This document shows positions 1 through 8,559 of a DNA stretch of 64,000 nucleotides, one piece after another (positions within the stretch are counted from its first letter, which is position 1; each line of letters opens with the position of its first letter). The stretch is from Streptomyces sp. NBC_01429 (lineage in GTDB: Bacteria > Actinomycetota > Actinomycetes > Streptomycetales > Streptomycetaceae): contig NZ_CP109599.1 of NCBI RefSeq assembly GCF_036231945.1, positions 4,620,501 through 4,684,500 of the forward strand, read 5' to 3'. Both the position numbers and the translations under genes were made by a program. Under the pieces are notes generated by a model. The model saw only the letters and a program-made list of their open reading frames with translations. It was not told the DNA's origin and made no database searches.

Positions 1-681
1 GTGAAGGGCATCGAGAACATCCCGTCGGACGGCGGGGCGCTCGTGGTGGCCAACCACTCGGGGACGCTGCCGCTGGACGGGCTGATGATGCAGGTCGCCG
101 TCCATGACAACCATCCGGCGGACCGGCATCTGCGGCTGCTGGCCGCCGATCTGGTGTTCATGCTGCCGGTGATCAACGAGCTGGCGCGGAAGGCCGGGCA
201 CACGCTCGCGTGCGCGGAGGACGCGGAGCGGCTGCTGCGGCGCGGTGAGGTCGTCGGGGTGATGCCCGAGGGCTTCAAGGGGCTGGGCAAGCCGTTCGGC
301 GAGCGCTACAAGCTCCAGCGCTTCGGCCGGGGCGGGTTCGTGTCGACGGCTCTGCGGGCGGGGGTGCCGATCGTGCCCTGCTCGATCGTGGGCGCCGAGG
401 AGATCTATCCGATGGTCGGCAACGCGCGGACGCTGGCGCGGCTGCTGGGGGTGCCGTACTTCCCGCTCACGCCCACGTTTCCCTGGCTGGGGCCGCTGGG
501 CATGGTGCCGCTGCCGACGAAGTGGACGATCCAGTTCGGAGAGCCGATTCCGACGGACGGGTATCCGCCGGAGGCGGCGGAGGATCCGATGCTGATGTTC
601 AATCTGACGGATCAGGTGCGGGAGCAGATCCAGCACACGCTGTACAAGTTGCTCGTCCAGCGGCGGTCCGTGTTCTTCTGA
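1..681 (+). CDS. lysophospholipid acyltransferase family protein (PlsC-like), 5' end outside the window
   Basis: Glycerolipid acyltransferase of the PlsC superfamily, expected to transfer an acyl chain to a lysophospholipid or glycerophosphate at the inner membrane face. Visible motifs are NHSGTLPLD (residues 18-26; a histidine followed six residues later by aspartate, a slightly wide version of the HX4D catalytic pair) and MPEG near residues 88-91, the family's PEG substrate-binding block. The reading frame is already open at base 1 and the GTG there looks like an internal valine codon, because homologues have more sequence before this block; the true start is upstream. It converges on rsbN, separated by a strong hairpin. 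Family assignment is good; the exact substrate cannot be told from sequence. Confidence 0.8.
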   Translation: MKGIENIPSDGGALVVANHSGTLPLDGLMMQVAVHDNHPADRHLRLLAADLVFMLPVINELARKAGHTLACAEDAERLLRRGEVVGVMPEGFKGLGKPFGERYKLQRFGRGGFVSTALRAGVPIVPCSIVGAEEIYPMVGNARTLARLLGVPYFPLTPTFPWLGPLGMVPLPTKWTIQFGEPIPTDGYPPEAAEDPMLMFNLTDQVREQIQHTLYKLLVQRRSVFF

Positions 682-771
682 CGTTCTTCGTTCTTCTGAC
701 GTTCTTCCGGCCGGGCCGGGTTTCCGGGGCCGCGCCCGCGCGTGACGGGTGCCGCGCACCCGCACATGGGT

Positions 772-810
772 GATCGCCGGACGGGGTCGCGGGGGACCCG
801 TCCGGCGATC
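772..810. terminator. bidirectional hairpin terminator between the acyltransferase and rsbN
   Basis: A perfect 14-bp stem (GATCGCCGGACGGG, 772-785, pairing with 797-810) with an 11-base loop lies between two convergent genes. There is no long T-run, which is usual for Streptomyces terminators. Confidence 0.75.
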
Positions 811-822
811 GTGGTGGGTGGT

Positions 823-2064
823 TCAGTCCGCGTCCTCCGCCTTGATGCCGAGTCCCGGCAGGAGATCCGGCAGCAGCGGGGGGATCGTGACATTCGGCGC
901 CGGACGCTCGGGGTTCTCCTTGCTGTTCTCCGACGGCGACGGGATGACGCTGTTGGGCGGCGGGTCGAGCAGGCCGCCCGTGCTGCCGCCGAGCAGCCCT
1001 TCCTCCGACGGGCTGCTGGAGTCCTGGCCCGACGGCTTGGGCTTGTCGCCGGTGTGCGGGCCGGGGGCGCCGCCCTCCTCGTTGCTCTTGGCGGGGGCGG
1101 ACGGCGTGGCGGGGGACTTCTCGGTGTGGCTGGAGCCGCCGGCGTCCGCCGGGGAGCCGGGGCGGGTGGTGCTCTGGTGCTTCTCGGGCGGTTTGGGCAG
1201 CAGTGACTTGAGCGGCGCGACCTCTTCGTCTATGGCGTCGAAGACCGAGCTGACCTCGTTGCCCACGTCCGTCAGCTGGACGGGCAGCCGCTCGCGCAGC
1301 CCGTTCCACGCCTGGCGGTGCGAGGCGGAGAACGACGAGAGGGTCGCGATCGGGCCGATGGAGCCGTCCCGTTCGTACGCCTGGTGAAGCAGGCGGTGGC
1401 CCTCGGTCGCGTCGTGCTTCATCCCGCTGAGCGTGCGCCGGATCTCGGCGAGCGACTCGTGGTCGAGCGGACCGGAACGGCCGCGCTCCATGAGCCGGCG
1501 GGCTTCGCTGAGCCGGGTCGAGGCATGGTCGAGATACAGCTCGCCACGGTCGGACTCGTCGCCCGCCATATTGAGCTTGATGTCTTCCATGCCGCGCTTC
1601 AGCCCGTACAGCGAATCACCGGGCAGGGCGTCGGAACTGGCAGCGGCCACCCCGCCGAAGGCTCCGGCCGCCACACCCACGGTGAGCCCGCCGGCCGCGA
1701 GGCCCTTGGTCCACCGGGATCTCGGCCGCAGCTTGCGGAGCGGGGAGGCCCGGTGCGCACCCCGGCCGGAGGTCCGCTGCTCCGGCACCGTAGGTCCCGG
1801 AGACACCTCCCCGGCGGCTGTGCCCTCCTGAAGCATGGCCTCCATGGCTGCCACGAGCTGGGCTCGCTGCACCACTTTGACCTCGGGATCAAGCGTGGGT
1901 CTCGGCAGTTCGCCGAGACCACGCGCCAGGGCCAACAGCCGCCCCTGTTCGGCCGGTTCGACCGACTCGGCGGGCTGGTCCCCCGCCGCTCCCTGGACCG
2001 TCTGGTCTTCCAGGGACTGGGCGAAGGCGTTCGCCCGCCGGTGCCCCGAAACGTTCGCGATCAC
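823..2064 (-). CDS. rsbN: anti-sigma factor RsbN (DUF5667 family), partner of BldN
   Basis: Membrane anti-sigma factor that is known in Streptomyces to hold sigma-BldN inactive. About 413 residues: an N-terminal cytoplasmic part (1-118), one membrane segment around 121-142 (rich in Gly/Ala/Val, after a basic KLRPRSRWTK stretch), then a DUF5667 region (SDALPGDSLYGLKRGMEDIK) and a long Pro/Ser-rich outer tail. I chose the GTG at 2064 (start VIANVSGHRR) because AGGAGG sits about eight bases before it; a GTG nine bases upstream overlaps that ribosome-binding site. It lies directly downstream of bldN on the same strand, with about 310 bases between them that carry a candidate sigma-BldN promoter. 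Identity rests on family, topology and the adjacency to bldN. Confidence 0.9.
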   Translation of the reverse strand: MIANVSGHRRANAFAQSLEDQTVQGAAGDQPAESVEPAEQGRLLALARGLGELPRPTLDPEVKVVQRAQLVAAMEAMLQEGTAAGEVSPGPTVPEQRTSGRGAHRASPLRKLRPRSRWTKGLAAGGLTVGVAAGAFGGVAAASSDALPGDSLYGLKRGMEDIKLNMAGDESDRGELYLDHASTRLSEARRLMERGRSGPLDHESLAEIRRTLSGMKHDATEGHRLLHQAYERDGSIGPIATLSSFSASHRQAWNGLRERLPVQLTDVGNEVSSVFDAIDEEVAPLKSLLPKPPEKHQSTTRPGSPADAGGSSHTEKSPATPSAPAKSNEEGGAPGPHTGDKPKPSGQDSSSPSEEGLLGGSTGGLLDPPPNSVIPSPSENSKENPERPAPNVTIPPLLPDLLPGLGIKAEDAD

Positions 2065-2194
2065 TGGCGGCACCTCCTCTCGTCATGACGATCGACTCCC
2101 CTGGGGGTCCGGAAGGTTGCACGCCTTGAGCGCCTCCACACGAATGAGTGAGTGGCCGCGGGCATGGCGTGACCGCAGGGAGCCTGCATCCCGC

Positions 2195-2223
2195 ACAACG
2201 AGCGGCGCGGCACTTGGGTTACG
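2195..2223 (-). promoter_or_regulatory. candidate sigma-BldN promoter of rsbN
   Basis: Read on the minus strand there is CGTAAC (2223-2218), 17 bases, then CGTTGT (2200-2195). The published sigma-BldN consensus, as I recall it, is CGTAAC, about 16 bases, CGTTGA. The site is about 130 bases before the rsbN start, consistent with rsbN being a target of the sigma factor it inhibits. Confidence 0.6.
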
Positions 2224-2351
2224 CACGGAGGATGATCGGACCAGTGCGTCATCGAGGCGTCACCGACTGTGAGTTGGGTTCCTGTTGGGGCGGGCCCGGG
2301 AGGCCGGCTCGGCGGGGGTGCTGACGGGGGTGCGCCGGCGGACGGCGGCGG

Positions 2352-2377
2352 CCGGTGGCGCTGAGGGGCGCCACCGG
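2352..2377 (-). terminator. hairpin directly after bldN
   Basis: CCGGTGGCGC (2352-2361) pairs perfectly with 2368-2377 across a 6-base loop and abuts the bldN stop codon. It would end bldN transcripts before rsbN, fitting separate promoters for the two genes. Confidence 0.65.
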
Positions 2378-3172
2378 TCAGCGGGCGTCCTCCGGGAGCA
2401 GCCGGGCCAGGGTGCGTACGGCCCGGTACTGCAAGGTCTTGATCGCTCCTTCGTTCTTGCCCATGACCCGGGCGGTCTCGGCGACCGAGAGGCCCTGGAG
2501 GAAGCGCAGTGTGACGCACTCCTGCTGCTGGGGGTTGAGTTTCCGTACGGCTTCGAGCAGCGCCGCGTTGGAGAGGGACTCCAGGACGGAGTCCTCCGGG
2601 CTGCGCTCGACCTCGTTGGCGTCGAGCATTTCGCCTGTGGTCACTTCGAGGCGGAACCGGCTCGACTTGAAGTGGTCGGCGACCAGGTTCCGAGCGATGG
2701 TGACCAGCCAGGCGCCGAAATCGCGGCCCTGATAGGTGAACGTGGAGATCCGGCGCAGGGCGCGCAGGAACGTCTCGCTGGTGAGATCCTCCGCGGTCGC
2801 CTTCCCGCCCACGCGGTAGTAGATGTAGCGGTAGACGGTGTCGCTGTACTGGTCGTACAGCCGGCCGAAGGCCTCGGCCTCACCGGCCTGTGCGCGCTCG
2901 ACGAGTTCCATCATGCGGGCGCTGTCGCTGTCGGCGGCCGGCCGGCGGGCGGTGGTCGAGGCGGTGGTGCTGCTTCGGCTTCCCCGTCTGCCGACTGCCG
3001 CACCACCGTTCGCCAGGGCATAACAAGGACCGATAGGGCCGCTCACGGCAGGGGCCGGTGCGGCGAGGGCGGGGACGGCGTACGCGGTGGGGACGAAGCC
3101 GCGCAAGCGGTCGAGGACCGTTGCGCGCAGCGTAGCCAGGCCCGAGGCGTCAACCCCGACGTGTGGGTACAC
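2378..3172 (-). CDS. bldN: ECF RNA polymerase sigma factor BldN (AdsA)
   Basis: Extracytoplasmic-function sigma factor required in Streptomyces for aerial hyphae; its known targets include chaplin and rodlin genes and rsbN. 264 residues from a GTG with GGGAG just upstream. The first ~85 residues are an unusual N-terminal extension beginning MYPHVGVDASGLATLRATVL, typical of BldN, which is made as a proprotein. Sigma region 2 follows (about residues 90-160, with YDQYSDTVYRYIYYRVG and AEDLTSETFLRALRRI) and region 4 near the C-terminus (LNPQQQECVTLRFLQGLSVAE, then KNEGAIKTLQYRAVRTLARLL). Neighbours rsbN, the HAD phosphatase and rex-hem are in the order I recall for S. coelicolor. Regulation by BldD is known elsewhere; I could not identify a full BldD site here. 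Confidence 0.95.
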   Translation of the reverse strand: MYPHVGVDASGLATLRATVLDRLRGFVPTAYAVPALAAPAPAVSGPIGPCYALANGGAAVGRRGSRSSTTASTTARRPAADSDSARMMELVERAQAGEAEAFGRLYDQYSDTVYRYIYYRVGGKATAEDLTSETFLRALRRISTFTYQGRDFGAWLVTIARNLVADHFKSSRFRLEVTTGEMLDANEVERSPEDSVLESLSNAALLEAVRKLNPQQQECVTLRFLQGLSVAETARVMGKNEGAIKTLQYRAVRTLARLLPEDAR

Positions 3173-3560
3173 GGGACTCCCAGAGGCAGAGCTTCCATCA
3201 CGTGCAGTGCGGGACCGTTCACTCGTCGTAGCGACGGGTGGGGTCCGGTATGCGTCTGAGGAGAATAACGCTTCGTACAGGCAGTGCTACACCCAGTTGC
3301 TCAAATCATCGATTACGTCGCTTCCGTGACGCCTATGCGGCGTATCTAGTCGCACGTGGTGACCATTTACTGATCGGATTGAGTCAAGATCTGCTTGCTC
3401 TCGTGATGGGTTGTGTCTGAGTGACGACCGCGCGGCCCCCGCGGCTAGAACGCCGGGCTCGGTCACGGGCATCTGTACGTACGCGCATATGTGCGGGCTT
3501 GTCGCCGTACGAGGGCTTTTTCCGGTGCCGTCCGCGGCTCTTCGTGCCGGGGCGCACGGC
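3173..3560. other. bldN upstream region, no gene seen
   Basis: About 390 bases without a convincing coding frame. The stretch around 3280-3420 is noticeably less GC-rich than its surroundings, as expected for a regulated promoter and untranslated leader. Only half of a BldD-like palindrome is present (3417-3424, CTGAGTGA), so I do not call it an operator. Confidence 0.5.
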
Positions 3561-3596
3561 CGTAGGGGCCCGTCCGGGTGTGGACGGGCCCCTACG
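3561..3596 (-). terminator. strong hairpin terminator after the HAD phosphatase gene
   Basis: CGTAGGGGCCCGTCC (3561-3575) pairs perfectly with 3582-3596 over a 6-base loop, 25 bases downstream of the HAD gene stop codon. Confidence 0.8.
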
Positions 3597-3620
3597 GATA
3601 CGGAGGGCTTCGGCGTGGCG

Positions 3621-4571
3621 TCAGCGGCGGCGGCGGTGCAGGGCGACCGCCGCGGCCGTGCCGCCCGCGATGGCGCCGACTCCGGCGGCGGCGGGAATGC
3701 CGACCTTGGCCGCCTTGCGGCCGGTCCGGTAGTCGCGCAGCCGCCATTCCAGCCGGCGGGCGTGCTTGCGGAGCTTGGTGTCCGGGTTGATGGCGTACGG
3801 ATGTCCGACGAGCGAGAGCATCGGGATGTCGTTGTGCGAGTCGCTGTACGCCGCGCAGCGGTCCAGGTCGAAGCCCTCGGTCGCGGCCAGGGCGCGGACG
3901 GCCTCGGCCTTCGCGGGGCCGTGCAGCGGTTCGCCGACGAGCTTGCCCGTATAGACGCCGTCGACCGATTCGGCGACGGTGCCGAGGGCGCCGGTGAGGC
4001 CGAGCCTGCGGGCGATGATCGTGGCGGTCTCGATGGGCGCGGCCGTCACCAGCCAGACCTGCTGGCCGGCGTCCAGGTGGGCCTGGGCGAGGGCGCGGGT
4101 GCCGGGCCAGATGCGGTCGGCCATGTACTCGTCGTAGATCTCCTCGCCGATGGACATCAGCTCGGAGACGCGGTGGCCCTTGACGATGGACAGCGCGCTG
4201 TCGCGGGCGTCCTGCATGTGCTCGGGGTCCTCGACCCCGGCCAGCCGGAACCACGCCTGCTGCCAGGCGAACCGGGCGAGTTCCCGCCGCTGGAAGAACT
4301 TCCGCTTGTACAGGCCCCGGCCGAAGTGGAAGATCGAGGCGCCCTGCATCACGGTGTTGTCGAGATCGAAGAAGGCGGCGGCGCGGTCGTCCCCGAAGAC
4401 GGGGAAGTCCGGCACCTCGTGGGCGCCCGACTCGCCGTCCTCCCGGGGGGTGGACGATTCCGGTGATTCCTGCGTGGACTTCAGCCCTGCCTCGGCTGCG
4501 GCCTCGCCCGCGAGCACGCTCCGTGCTGTGGCGGAGCGCCTACGAGGAGTGAGCCATCCCAGTGCGGCCAT
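3621..4571 (-). CDS. HAD-IB (SerB-like) phosphatase with C-terminal membrane anchor
   Basis: Haloacid dehalogenase superfamily subfamily IB hydrolase; the family removes phosphate from small molecules such as phosphoserine. Motifs seen: FFDLDNT (nucleophile and acid/base aspartates), VTAAP (motif II), a lysine in the YTGKLVGEP region (motif III) and AYSDSHNDIPML (motif IV, metal-binding acidic residues). An insert after motif I (YKRKFFQRRELARFAWQQ) is the helical cap. The last ~35 residues hold a Gly/Ala-rich hydrophobic stretch followed by HRRRR, which looks like a C-terminal membrane tail. I chose the ATG at 4571 (MAALGWLTPRRR); an in-frame ATG 33 bases upstream is possible. Substrate unknown. 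Confidence 0.85.
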   Translation of the reverse strand: MAALGWLTPRRRSATARSVLAGEAAAEAGLKSTQESPESSTPREDGESGAHEVPDFPVFGDDRAAAFFDLDNTVMQGASIFHFGRGLYKRKFFQRRELARFAWQQAWFRLAGVEDPEHMQDARDSALSIVKGHRVSELMSIGEEIYDEYMADRIWPGTRALAQAHLDAGQQVWLVTAAPIETATIIARRLGLTGALGTVAESVDGVYTGKLVGEPLHGPAKAEAVRALAATEGFDLDRCAAYSDSHNDIPMLSLVGHPYAINPDTKLRKHARRLEWRLRDYRTGRKAAKVGIPAAAGVGAIAGGTAAAVALHRRRR

Positions 4572-4730
4572 GTGGCGAGCATAGCCAGTCCGTTGGGCGT
4601 CCATGGACGCGTAGGGCCGCGGCGGGGTGAACTCTCCACGACCGGTGTGTAAATCCGGCGATCATGCGGATGGGGTCCCCCTGTGGACAACCGGCGGCTC
4701 CGCGGGGCGCGCGGGCGGAGAATGGCGCGT

Positions 4731-5009
4731 ATGAGTCCTCTGCTGCGGCGTACGACGAAGAAGAAGGCGGACGAGCGGGTGGTGACGCTTGTCTCGAAGC
4801 CGGGGTGTCATCTGTGTGACGACGCGCGTGCGGTGGTCGCGGAGGTGTGCGAGCAGACCGGTGCATCCTGGGAGGAAAAGGATATTTCCCAGGACGAGGC
4901 GCTGTACCGGGCGTACTGGGAGCAGATTCCGGTGGTCCTGGTCGACGGCGAGCAGCACACGTTCTGGCGTGTGGACGCCGATCGGCTCCGTAGAGAACTG
5001 GGGGGCTGA
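4731..5009 (+). CDS. glutaredoxin-like (DUF836) thioredoxin-fold protein
   Basis: Small soluble thioredoxin-fold protein of about 92 residues from the ATG at 4731 (MSPLLRRTTKKK). The signature is KPGCHLCDD, a CxxC redox pair at the start of the first helix, then the beta-strand IPVVLVDGEQ carrying the family's cis-proline. It probably reduces a disulfide or glutaredoxin-type substrate. In-frame starts at 4683 and 4722 exist but give basic extensions unlike the family. Its position just upstream of the redox sensor gene rex fits a redox role, but it ends well before the Rex operator and is likely a separate transcription unit. Confidence 0.8.
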   Translation: MSPLLRRTTKKKADERVVTLVSKPGCHLCDDARAVVAEVCEQTGASWEEKDISQDEALYRAYWEQIPVVLVDGEQHTFWRVDADRLRRELGG

Positions 5010-5280
5010 AGGGAAAGACGGTTACCATCGTGGGCGCTTTGCTGGGTTTCCTCCGGTGATCACGCTCCCCGCCGCGCACGCGGTACGGGGGCTGTCGCGG
5101 GGGAGCCGGAGATCGGTCCCGGAAGGGCGCGCGAAGCGGTCTCGGGGGCGTATTCGTGAGGAGTGTGTACGGCTTTGCCCCCTTCGTGTGTGCAACGGGC
5201 TGAAGCGGCCGGCGGTTCCGTGATCGCCGGATCGGATCGCGTGACCCCGGTCACTTTGCTCGGACAAAGCGGACACCATC

Positions 5281-5300
5281 TTTGTGCACGCGTTCACAAA
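5281..5300. promoter_or_regulatory. Rex operator (ROP) upstream of rex-hemACD
   Basis: TTTGTGCACGCGTTCACAAA is a near-perfect palindrome matching the known Rex operator (TTGTGAACGCGTTCACAA) with one mismatch. Rex binds such sites when NADH/NAD+ is low. It lies 75 bases before the rex start and so should give autoregulation of the operon. Confidence 0.92.
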
Positions 5301-5375
5301 GACATAGCCTGCATTCGACGGGGCGGTCCTGGGACATACGGCCGCCTACAGCCCCGCTCATCCCGCAGGAGCACC

Positions 5376-6242
5376 GTGGCAACTGGCCGAACACACCGAC
5401 CGGCGACCCGTAGCCGAGGAATCCCCGAGGCCACCGTCGCCCGGCTTCCGCTGTATCTGCGGGCGCTGACCGCTCTGTCCGAGCGTTCCGTGCCCACGGT
5501 CTCCTCCGAAGAGCTCGCGACGGCGGCGGGGGTCAACTCCGCGAAGCTGCGCAAGGACTTCTCCTACCTCGGTTCCTACGGGACCCGCGGGGTGGGCTAC
5601 GACGTCGAGTACCTCGTCTACCAGATCTCCCGGGAGCTGGGGCTGACGCAGGACTGGCCGGTCGTGATCGTCGGGATCGGTAATCTCGGCGCCGCGCTCT
5701 CCAATTACGGAGGGTTCGCCTCCCGTGGCTTCCGGGTCGCCGCGCTGATCGACGCCGACCCGGCGATGGCCGGCCGGCCGGTCGCCGGCATGCCCGTCCA
5801 GCACATGGACGACCTGGAGAAGATCATCAGCGACAACGGCGTCTCGATCGGGGTCATCACCACCCCCGCCGGCGCCGCCCAGCAGGTGTGCGAGCGGCTG
5901 GTCGCCGCCGGGGTCACCTCGATCCTCAACTTCGCGCCGACCGTGCTCTCCGTGCCCGAGGGCGTGGACGTGCGCAAGGTCGACCTCTCCATCGAACTCC
6001 AGATCCTCGCCTTCCACGAGCAGCGCAAGGCGGGCGAGGGAGCCGCGGCGGCCGAGGCCGCCCTGCCGCCCGCGGCGCGCGAGAGCGCGGCGGACGGTAC
6101 GAGCACCGCTTCCGGTACGTCGTCCGGCGCTGCGAACACGACGTCGGGGAACACCGCGTCGGCGGAGACCCCGTCGGCAGGGACCACGTCGGCCGACCGG
6201 AAGGGACCCGACGGGGACGTTCCGGCGGTGATGCCGGCATGA
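5376..6242 (+). CDS. rex: redox-sensing transcriptional repressor Rex
   Basis: Repressor that senses the NADH/NAD+ ratio and controls respiratory and haem genes. 288 residues from GTG 5376 (MATGRTHRPATRSRG). Residues 1-80 form the winged-helix DNA-binding domain (TVSSEELATAAGVNSAKLRKDF, YGTRGVGYDV) and residues 95-215 a Rossmann domain with VGIGNLG (99-105). The final ~65 residues are a Ser/Thr/Gly/Ala tail without predicted fold, longer than in most Rex proteins. The stop overlaps the hemA start as ATGA, so rex, hemA, hemC and hemD are translationally coupled. The operator at 5281 indicates that the whole unit is under Rex control. Confidence 0.97.
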   Translation: MATGRTHRPATRSRGIPEATVARLPLYLRALTALSERSVPTVSSEELATAAGVNSAKLRKDFSYLGSYGTRGVGYDVEYLVYQISRELGLTQDWPVVIVGIGNLGAALSNYGGFASRGFRVAALIDADPAMAGRPVAGMPVQHMDDLEKIISDNGVSIGVITTPAGAAQQVCERLVAAGVTSILNFAPTVLSVPEGVDVRKVDLSIELQILAFHEQRKAGEGAAAAEAALPPAARESAADGTSTASGTSSGAANTTSGNTASAETPSAGTTSADRKGPDGDVPAVMPA

Positions 6243-7594
6243 GTCTCCTGGTCGTCGGAGTGAGCCACCGCAGCGCGCCGGTGAGCGTGCTGGAGCGCGT
6301 GTCGCTGCCCACCGACTCGCAGATCAAGCTGTTGCGGGACACGCTCGCCGCCGAGCCCGCCACCGAGGCGGCGGTCCTCGCGACGTGCAACCGCATCGAG
6401 CTGTACGCCGACGTCGACAAGTTCCACGCCGGGGTCGCCGAGCTGTCCACGCTCCTCGCCCTGCACAGCGGCGTCGGCCTGGACGAGCTGACCCCCTATC
6501 TCTATGTGCACTACGAGGACCGGGCCGTCCACCACCTCTTCTCGGTGGCCTGCGGGCTGGACTCGATGGTCGTCGGCGAGGGCCAGATCCTCGGGCAGAT
6601 CAAGGACGCGCTGGCGCTGGGCCAGGAGCTGCACACCGCGGGCCGGCTGCTCAACGACCTCTTCCAGCAGGCGCTGCGGGTCGGCAAGCGCGCCCACAGC
6701 GAGACCGGTATCGACCGCGCCGGGCAGTCCCTGGTCACCTTCGGCCTGGAGCAGCTCGCGGCCGGCGCCGCCGTCGAAGCCTGGGCCAAGGACAGGAGCG
6801 CGCTGGTCATCGGCGCCGGCTCGATGTCCTCGCTGGCCGCCGCCACGCTCGCGCGGACCGGCGTCAAGGAGATCGTCGTCGCCAACCGCACGCCCGCGCG
6901 TGCCGAGCGGCTCGTGCAGATCCTCAACCAGCCGGGACCCGCCCGCGTCAGCGCGCGCGCCGTCGGCATGAGCGCCCTCGGCGCCGAGCTGACCCGCGCG
7001 GACATCGTCGTCTCCTGTACCGGCTCGACGGGCCTGGTGCTGAGCGCCGACGCCGTCGAGGCCGGGGTGCACGGCCGCACCGCCCCGCAAGCCCTGCTCG
7101 ACCTGGCCATGCCGCGCGACATCGACGCCGCCGTGCACCGGGTGGGCGGCGTCCGGTTCGTGGACATCGAGTCGCTGGCCGAGGCATCCGCCGACGCGCC
7201 GATGGCCGCCGATGTCGACCAGGTCCGCACCATCGTCTCCGACGAGGTGGCGGCCTTCGGAGCCGCCCAGCGCGCCGCTCACATCACCCCGACCGTGGTC
7301 GCGCTGCGCGCCATGGCCGCCGAGGTGGTCAGCAGCGAGGTCGCGCGCCTCGAAGGCAGGCTCCCCGATCTTGACGAGAAGCAGCGCGCCGAAGTCACCA
7401 GGACCGTGCGCCGCGTTGTCGACAAACTCCTGCACGCGCCCACCGTGCGGGTCAAGCAGCTGGCCAGCGAACCCGGCGGCGCCGGGTACGCGGACGCGCT
7501 GCGTGAACTCTTCGACCTCGACCCGCAGACGGTCGCCGCCGTCAGCCGGGCCGACCTGAATGACACCGACGGTGTAGGCAGAGGGCGAGTATGA
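6239..7594 (+). CDS. hemA: glutamyl-tRNA reductase
   Basis: First committed enzyme of the C5 route to tetrapyrroles: reduces glutamyl-tRNA(Glu) with NADPH to glutamate-1-semialdehyde in the cytoplasm. 451 residues. The catalytic cysteine is C50 in ATCNRIELY; the GEGQILGQIKDA block and the Rossmann segment VIGAGSMSSL (NADPH binding) follow, then the C-terminal dimerisation helices. It starts inside the rex stop (ATGA) and its own stop overlaps the hemC start in the same way. The product feeds both haem and the corrinoid pathway encoded at 34-48 kb. Confidence 0.97.
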   Translation: MSLLVVGVSHRSAPVSVLERVSLPTDSQIKLLRDTLAAEPATEAAVLATCNRIELYADVDKFHAGVAELSTLLALHSGVGLDELTPYLYVHYEDRAVHHLFSVACGLDSMVVGEGQILGQIKDALALGQELHTAGRLLNDLFQQALRVGKRAHSETGIDRAGQSLVTFGLEQLAAGAAVEAWAKDRSALVIGAGSMSSLAAATLARTGVKEIVVANRTPARAERLVQILNQPGPARVSARAVGMSALGAELTRADIVVSCTGSTGLVLSADAVEAGVHGRTAPQALLDLAMPRDIDAAVHRVGGVRFVDIESLAEASADAPMAADVDQVRTIVSDEVAAFGAAQRAAHITPTVVALRAMAAEVVSSEVARLEGRLPDLDEKQRAEVTRTVRRVVDKLLHAPTVRVKQLASEPGGAGYADALRELFDLDPQTVAAVSRADLNDTDGVGRGRV

Positions 7595-8559
7595 CCGAGA
7601 AGGCACTGGGGCCACTGAGGCTCGGCACCAGGCGCAGCAAGCTGGCCATGGCCCAGTCCGGGCAGGTGGCGAGCGCGGTGACGGAGCTGACCGGCCGCCC
7701 CGTCGAGCTGGTCGAGATCACCACGTACGGGGACACCTCCCGCGAGCACCTCGCGCGGATCGGCGGCACCGGCGTCTTCGTGACCGCGCTGCGCGACGCG
7801 CTGCTCGGCGGGGAGGTCGACTTCGCCGTGCACTCCCTGAAGGATCTGCCGACCACGCAGCCCGACGAGCTGACGCTGGCCGCCGTACCGCCGCGCGCCG
7901 ACCCCCGGGACGCGCTGGTGGCGCGCGACGGGCTGACGTTCGAGGAGCTGCCCGCCGGCGCCCGCGTCGGTACGGGGTCGCCGCGCCGGATGGCGCAGCT
8001 CAACGCGTACGCCCGCAACCGCGGGCTGAGCATCGAGACCGTACCGATCCGCGGGAACATCGACACGCGCATCGGTTATGTCCGCAGCGGGGAACTCGAC
8101 GCCGTCGTGCTCGCCGCCGCCGGGCTCCACCGCATCGGCAGGACGGACGAGGTGACCGAGTTCCTGTCGGTCGACTCCGTGCTGCCCGCCCCCGGCCAGG
8201 GGGCCCTGGCTGTCGAGTGCGCCGCGGTCAACGTGGACCTCGCCGCTGTGCTCGCGGAACTCGACGACCCGTACACCCGGGCCGCCGTGACCGCCGAGCG
8301 TTCCCTGCTCGCCGCCCTGGAGGCCGGTTGCAGCGCACCTGTGGGTGCGTTGGCCGACCTGCTGGCCGACGGACAGGTTGTCAACGAAATGCGCCTGCGC
8401 GGCGTCGTCGGCACGACCGACGGCTCGACGCTGGTGCAGCTGTCCACCACCGGTCCCGTACCCACGTCGCACAGCGACGCTCTCGCGCTCGGTCGCGAAC
8501 TCGCGTCCGAGATGCTCGCCAAGGGTGCGGCCGGTCTTATGGGGGAGCGAGCACTTTGA
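7591..8559 (+). CDS. hemC: porphobilinogen deaminase (hydroxymethylbilane synthase)
   Basis: Joins four porphobilinogen molecules into hydroxymethylbilane, using a covalent dipyrromethane cofactor. 322 residues, normal family length. Visible: LRLGTRRSKLAMAQS at the N-terminus, VHSLKDLPT (catalytic aspartate region), the Arg-rich VGTGSPRR block, and the cofactor-carrying cysteine C247 in EAGCSAPVG. ATGA overlap with hemA upstream; the stop overlaps the TTG start of hemD downstream. Confidence 0.97.
   Translation: MTEKALGPLRLGTRRSKLAMAQSGQVASAVTELTGRPVELVEITTYGDTSREHLARIGGTGVFVTALRDALLGGEVDFAVHSLKDLPTTQPDELTLAAVPPRADPRDALVARDGLTFEELPAGARVGTGSPRRMAQLNAYARNRGLSIETVPIRGNIDTRIGYVRSGELDAVVLAAAGLHRIGRTDEVTEFLSVDSVLPAPGQGALAVECAAVNVDLAAVLAELDDPYTRAAVTAERSLLAALEAGCSAPVGALADLLADGQVVNEMRLRGVVGTTDGSTLVQLSTTGPVPTSHSDALALGRELASEMLAKGAAGLMGERAL

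Noticed and set aside
3412..3424. BldD-like operator upstream of bldN
   Set aside because: Only the right half (CTGAGTGA) fits; the left half lacks the required AC.
5705..7615. 636-codon minus-strand frame
   Set aside because: Antisense shadow of rex and hemA.
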